Source: RGEC01 sp964475595 (lineage in GTDB: Bacteria > Bacteroidota > Bacteroidia > NS11-12g > UBA955). From it: DNA of 14,994 nt. Each line of letters opens with the position of its first letter. Position 1 is the stretch's first letter. Below are positions 14,001 through 14,994 of this stretch, in pieces. The notes beneath the pieces were generated by a model. It was not told the origin of the DNA, made no database searches, and saw only the letters and a program-made list of their open reading frames with translations. Location: contig CAYYXG010000033.1 of the NCBI GenBank assembly GCA_964475595.1, positions 1-14,994 on the forward strand, read 5' to 3'. Position numbers and translations under genes: made by a program.

Positions 14001-14798
14001 TTACAGGGGTTTTTTTAAATACTTCCGGATTCTGTGGTAGGGTATGGAAATATAGATGGGGCCTTCAGCGTAGGGTCCTACTTCATAGGGGTTAAATAAG
14101 AAAAACAATCCTTGGTCATCAAGCCCGAAGTTGTCTGTAAGGTGAAAACGGTTGTCATTGAACCAATATCCTGCCTCGTTAAGTTTTGCCGTTGGTTTCA
14201 GTTCTTTTTCCTTGCGGAATATTTCTTCAGCCATTTTAAGGATTGCCATGGTATCAGCGTTGTTAAAGAGGGATGACCATTGCTTTATCCTCACCGCTTC
14301 CGGAAGGGAGAATACATAATATTGGTTGTTCCCTATAGGGTGTGCACCTCCGTAATAACCATTAACCGATTGGAATGTGCACAGGGTAGATTGAGTCTGT
14401 TGTGAAACACCTATGAAAATTTCCTCATACCAGTTTAAACCAAATGAAAAATCAATGGGAGCGGTATCTTCGGCGCTAAACTGTGCCATCCATTCCTCCT
14501 TCCAGTCATTGAAATCGTTTTTAAATATTTGTTGTAATTCCGCTACAGATTGTATATCCTGATCTGATAAGTCTGTATACAAAATTTTGTTAATGTTTTT
14601 AGCGGTTTCGTTGGTTTCATTAAACCAAATGAAGTGATAATATCTGCTGCAGCTTACCGTATCTGTAGTGCCATCTTCAAGCTGAACGGTTCGTGAAACT
14701 TTTAGCGCTAAACTATCGACGCTATAGGATAGGCCCTGTGTCCGGCCCTCACGGCTAATCAGAAGCAAGAATACCCACCAAAATGTCTTTTTTATCAC
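14001..14798 (-). CDS. DUF3298-like secreted protein
   Basis: This is a 265-residue protein with an N-terminal hydrophobic segment (FWWVFLLLI, 6-14) preceded by lysines, consistent with a signal peptide ending near RTQG. The C-terminal half carries the hallmarks of DUF3298, the domain found in RsiV-type and PdaC-type proteins: NGYYGGAHPIGNNQYYVF (146-163), a KQWSSLF segment, and LFFLFNPYEVGPYAEGPIYI (231-250) followed by SIPYHRIRKYL. Known members bind muramyl ligands or act near cell-wall enzymes, but no such role can be shown here. The start is GTG, as no ATG occurs nearby, and it overlaps the upstream gene's stop as GTGA. The upstream gene is a paralogue. It is followed after 54 bases by sucA, which seems to have its own promoter. 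Confidence 0.8.
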   Translation of the reverse strand: MIKKTFWWVFLLLISREGRTQGLSYSVDSLALKVSRTVQLEDGTTDTVSCSRYYHFIWFNETNETAKNINKILYTDLSDQDIQSVAELQQIFKNDFNDWKEEWMAQFSAEDTAPIDFSFGLNWYEEIFIGVSQQTQSTLCTFQSVNGYYGGAHPIGNNQYYVFSLPEAVRIKQWSSLFNNADTMAILKMAEEIFRKEKELKPTAKLNEAGYWFNDNRFHLTDNFGLDDQGLFFLFNPYEVGPYAEGPIYISIPYHRIRKYLKKPL

Positions 14799-14994
14799 TT
14801 TCGGTCCGGTTTAAGCAGTAGTTTTCCCAGCGTTTCATAGCCCAGTAGCAGTTCGGTTTCACCTTGTTCGTAGGGGGCAATTTCATACACATTGTAAAAG
14901 AATAAAATCCCTTTTTCGGTATAGGCAAAATTATCGGGCAGGTAGAAGGGTCCGTTCCAGAACCAGTTTTTGTTGGTGGGTTCTGCGTCGGGGA
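14795..14994 (-). CDS. DUF3298-like protein, C-terminal part (partial)
   Basis: The minus-strand frame entering from the window edge gives 65 codons before TGA at 14797-14795. Over a 47-residue ungapped alignment it shares 18 identities with the C-terminus of the downstream protein, including F-x-L-x-DNF, a G-x-x-F-x-x-N-x-YE core and PY-x-x-G. It is therefore a tandem paralogue of that DUF3298-like gene. Its stop overlaps the next start as GTGA, so the two are probably co-translated. The N-terminus and any signal peptide lie outside the window. Confidence 0.78.
   Translation of the reverse strand, partial: PDAEPTNKNWFWNGPFYLPDNFAYTEKGILFFYNVYEIAPYEQGETELLLGYETLGKLLLKPDRK

Overview
The window comes from a member of the phylum Bacteroidota. 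Three proteins end in type IX secretion (T9SS) type A sorting domains, there is a TonB-dependent receptor with an N-terminal carboxypeptidase-regulatory-like domain, starts mostly lack a Shine-Dalgarno, and several leader regions fit the Bacteroidota promoter pattern TTTG-N19-21-TAnnTTTG. Only one start, at 10365, has a strong AAGGAGG. The sequence alone does not support a narrower assignment.

Layout. (1) 1-131, plus: the tail of a T9SS-secreted protein. (2) 132-360: a gap between convergent genes carrying three copies of a short hairpin repeat whose central base pair co-varies. (3) 361-3582, minus: a compact housekeeping operon in the order DUF4783-like protein, nadC, thioredoxin-fold lipoprotein, rlmD. 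Its last two junctions are 4-base stop/start overlaps (TTGA, ATGA), and a good promoter lies at 3598-3628. (4) 3631-3656: an intrinsic terminator ending the next minus-strand operon. (5) 3678-9528, minus: a three-gene operon encoding a secreted lamin-tail-domain protein, a TonB-dependent receptor (ATGA overlap) and a secreted multidomain endonuclease I family nuclease. (6) 9629-11231, plus, divergent from the previous operon: a 5'-nucleotidase split into two genes in reversed order, the C-terminal substrate-binding domain as a lipoprotein and then the catalytic metallophosphatase domain with a twin-arginine signal. (7) 11235-13946, minus: sucA, the E1 component of 2-oxoglutarate dehydrogenase, with its own promoter. 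(8) 14001-14994, minus: two tandem DUF3298-like secreted proteins joined by a GTGA overlap, the upstream one cut by the window edge.

The most interesting part is 3678-11231. The pieces fit a dedicated system for using extracellular nucleic acids: a surface lamin-tail protein that could bind DNA or a partner, a surface nuclease that cuts DNA or RNA, a TonB-dependent receptor that could import the fragments, and a periplasmic split 5'-nucleotidase that would release phosphate and nucleosides. The receptor gene is compositionally mosaic: much of its barrel-coding part is about 36% GC against about 57% in the plug. The import and binding roles are inferences from gene context; the enzyme families and export signals are read from the sequence.
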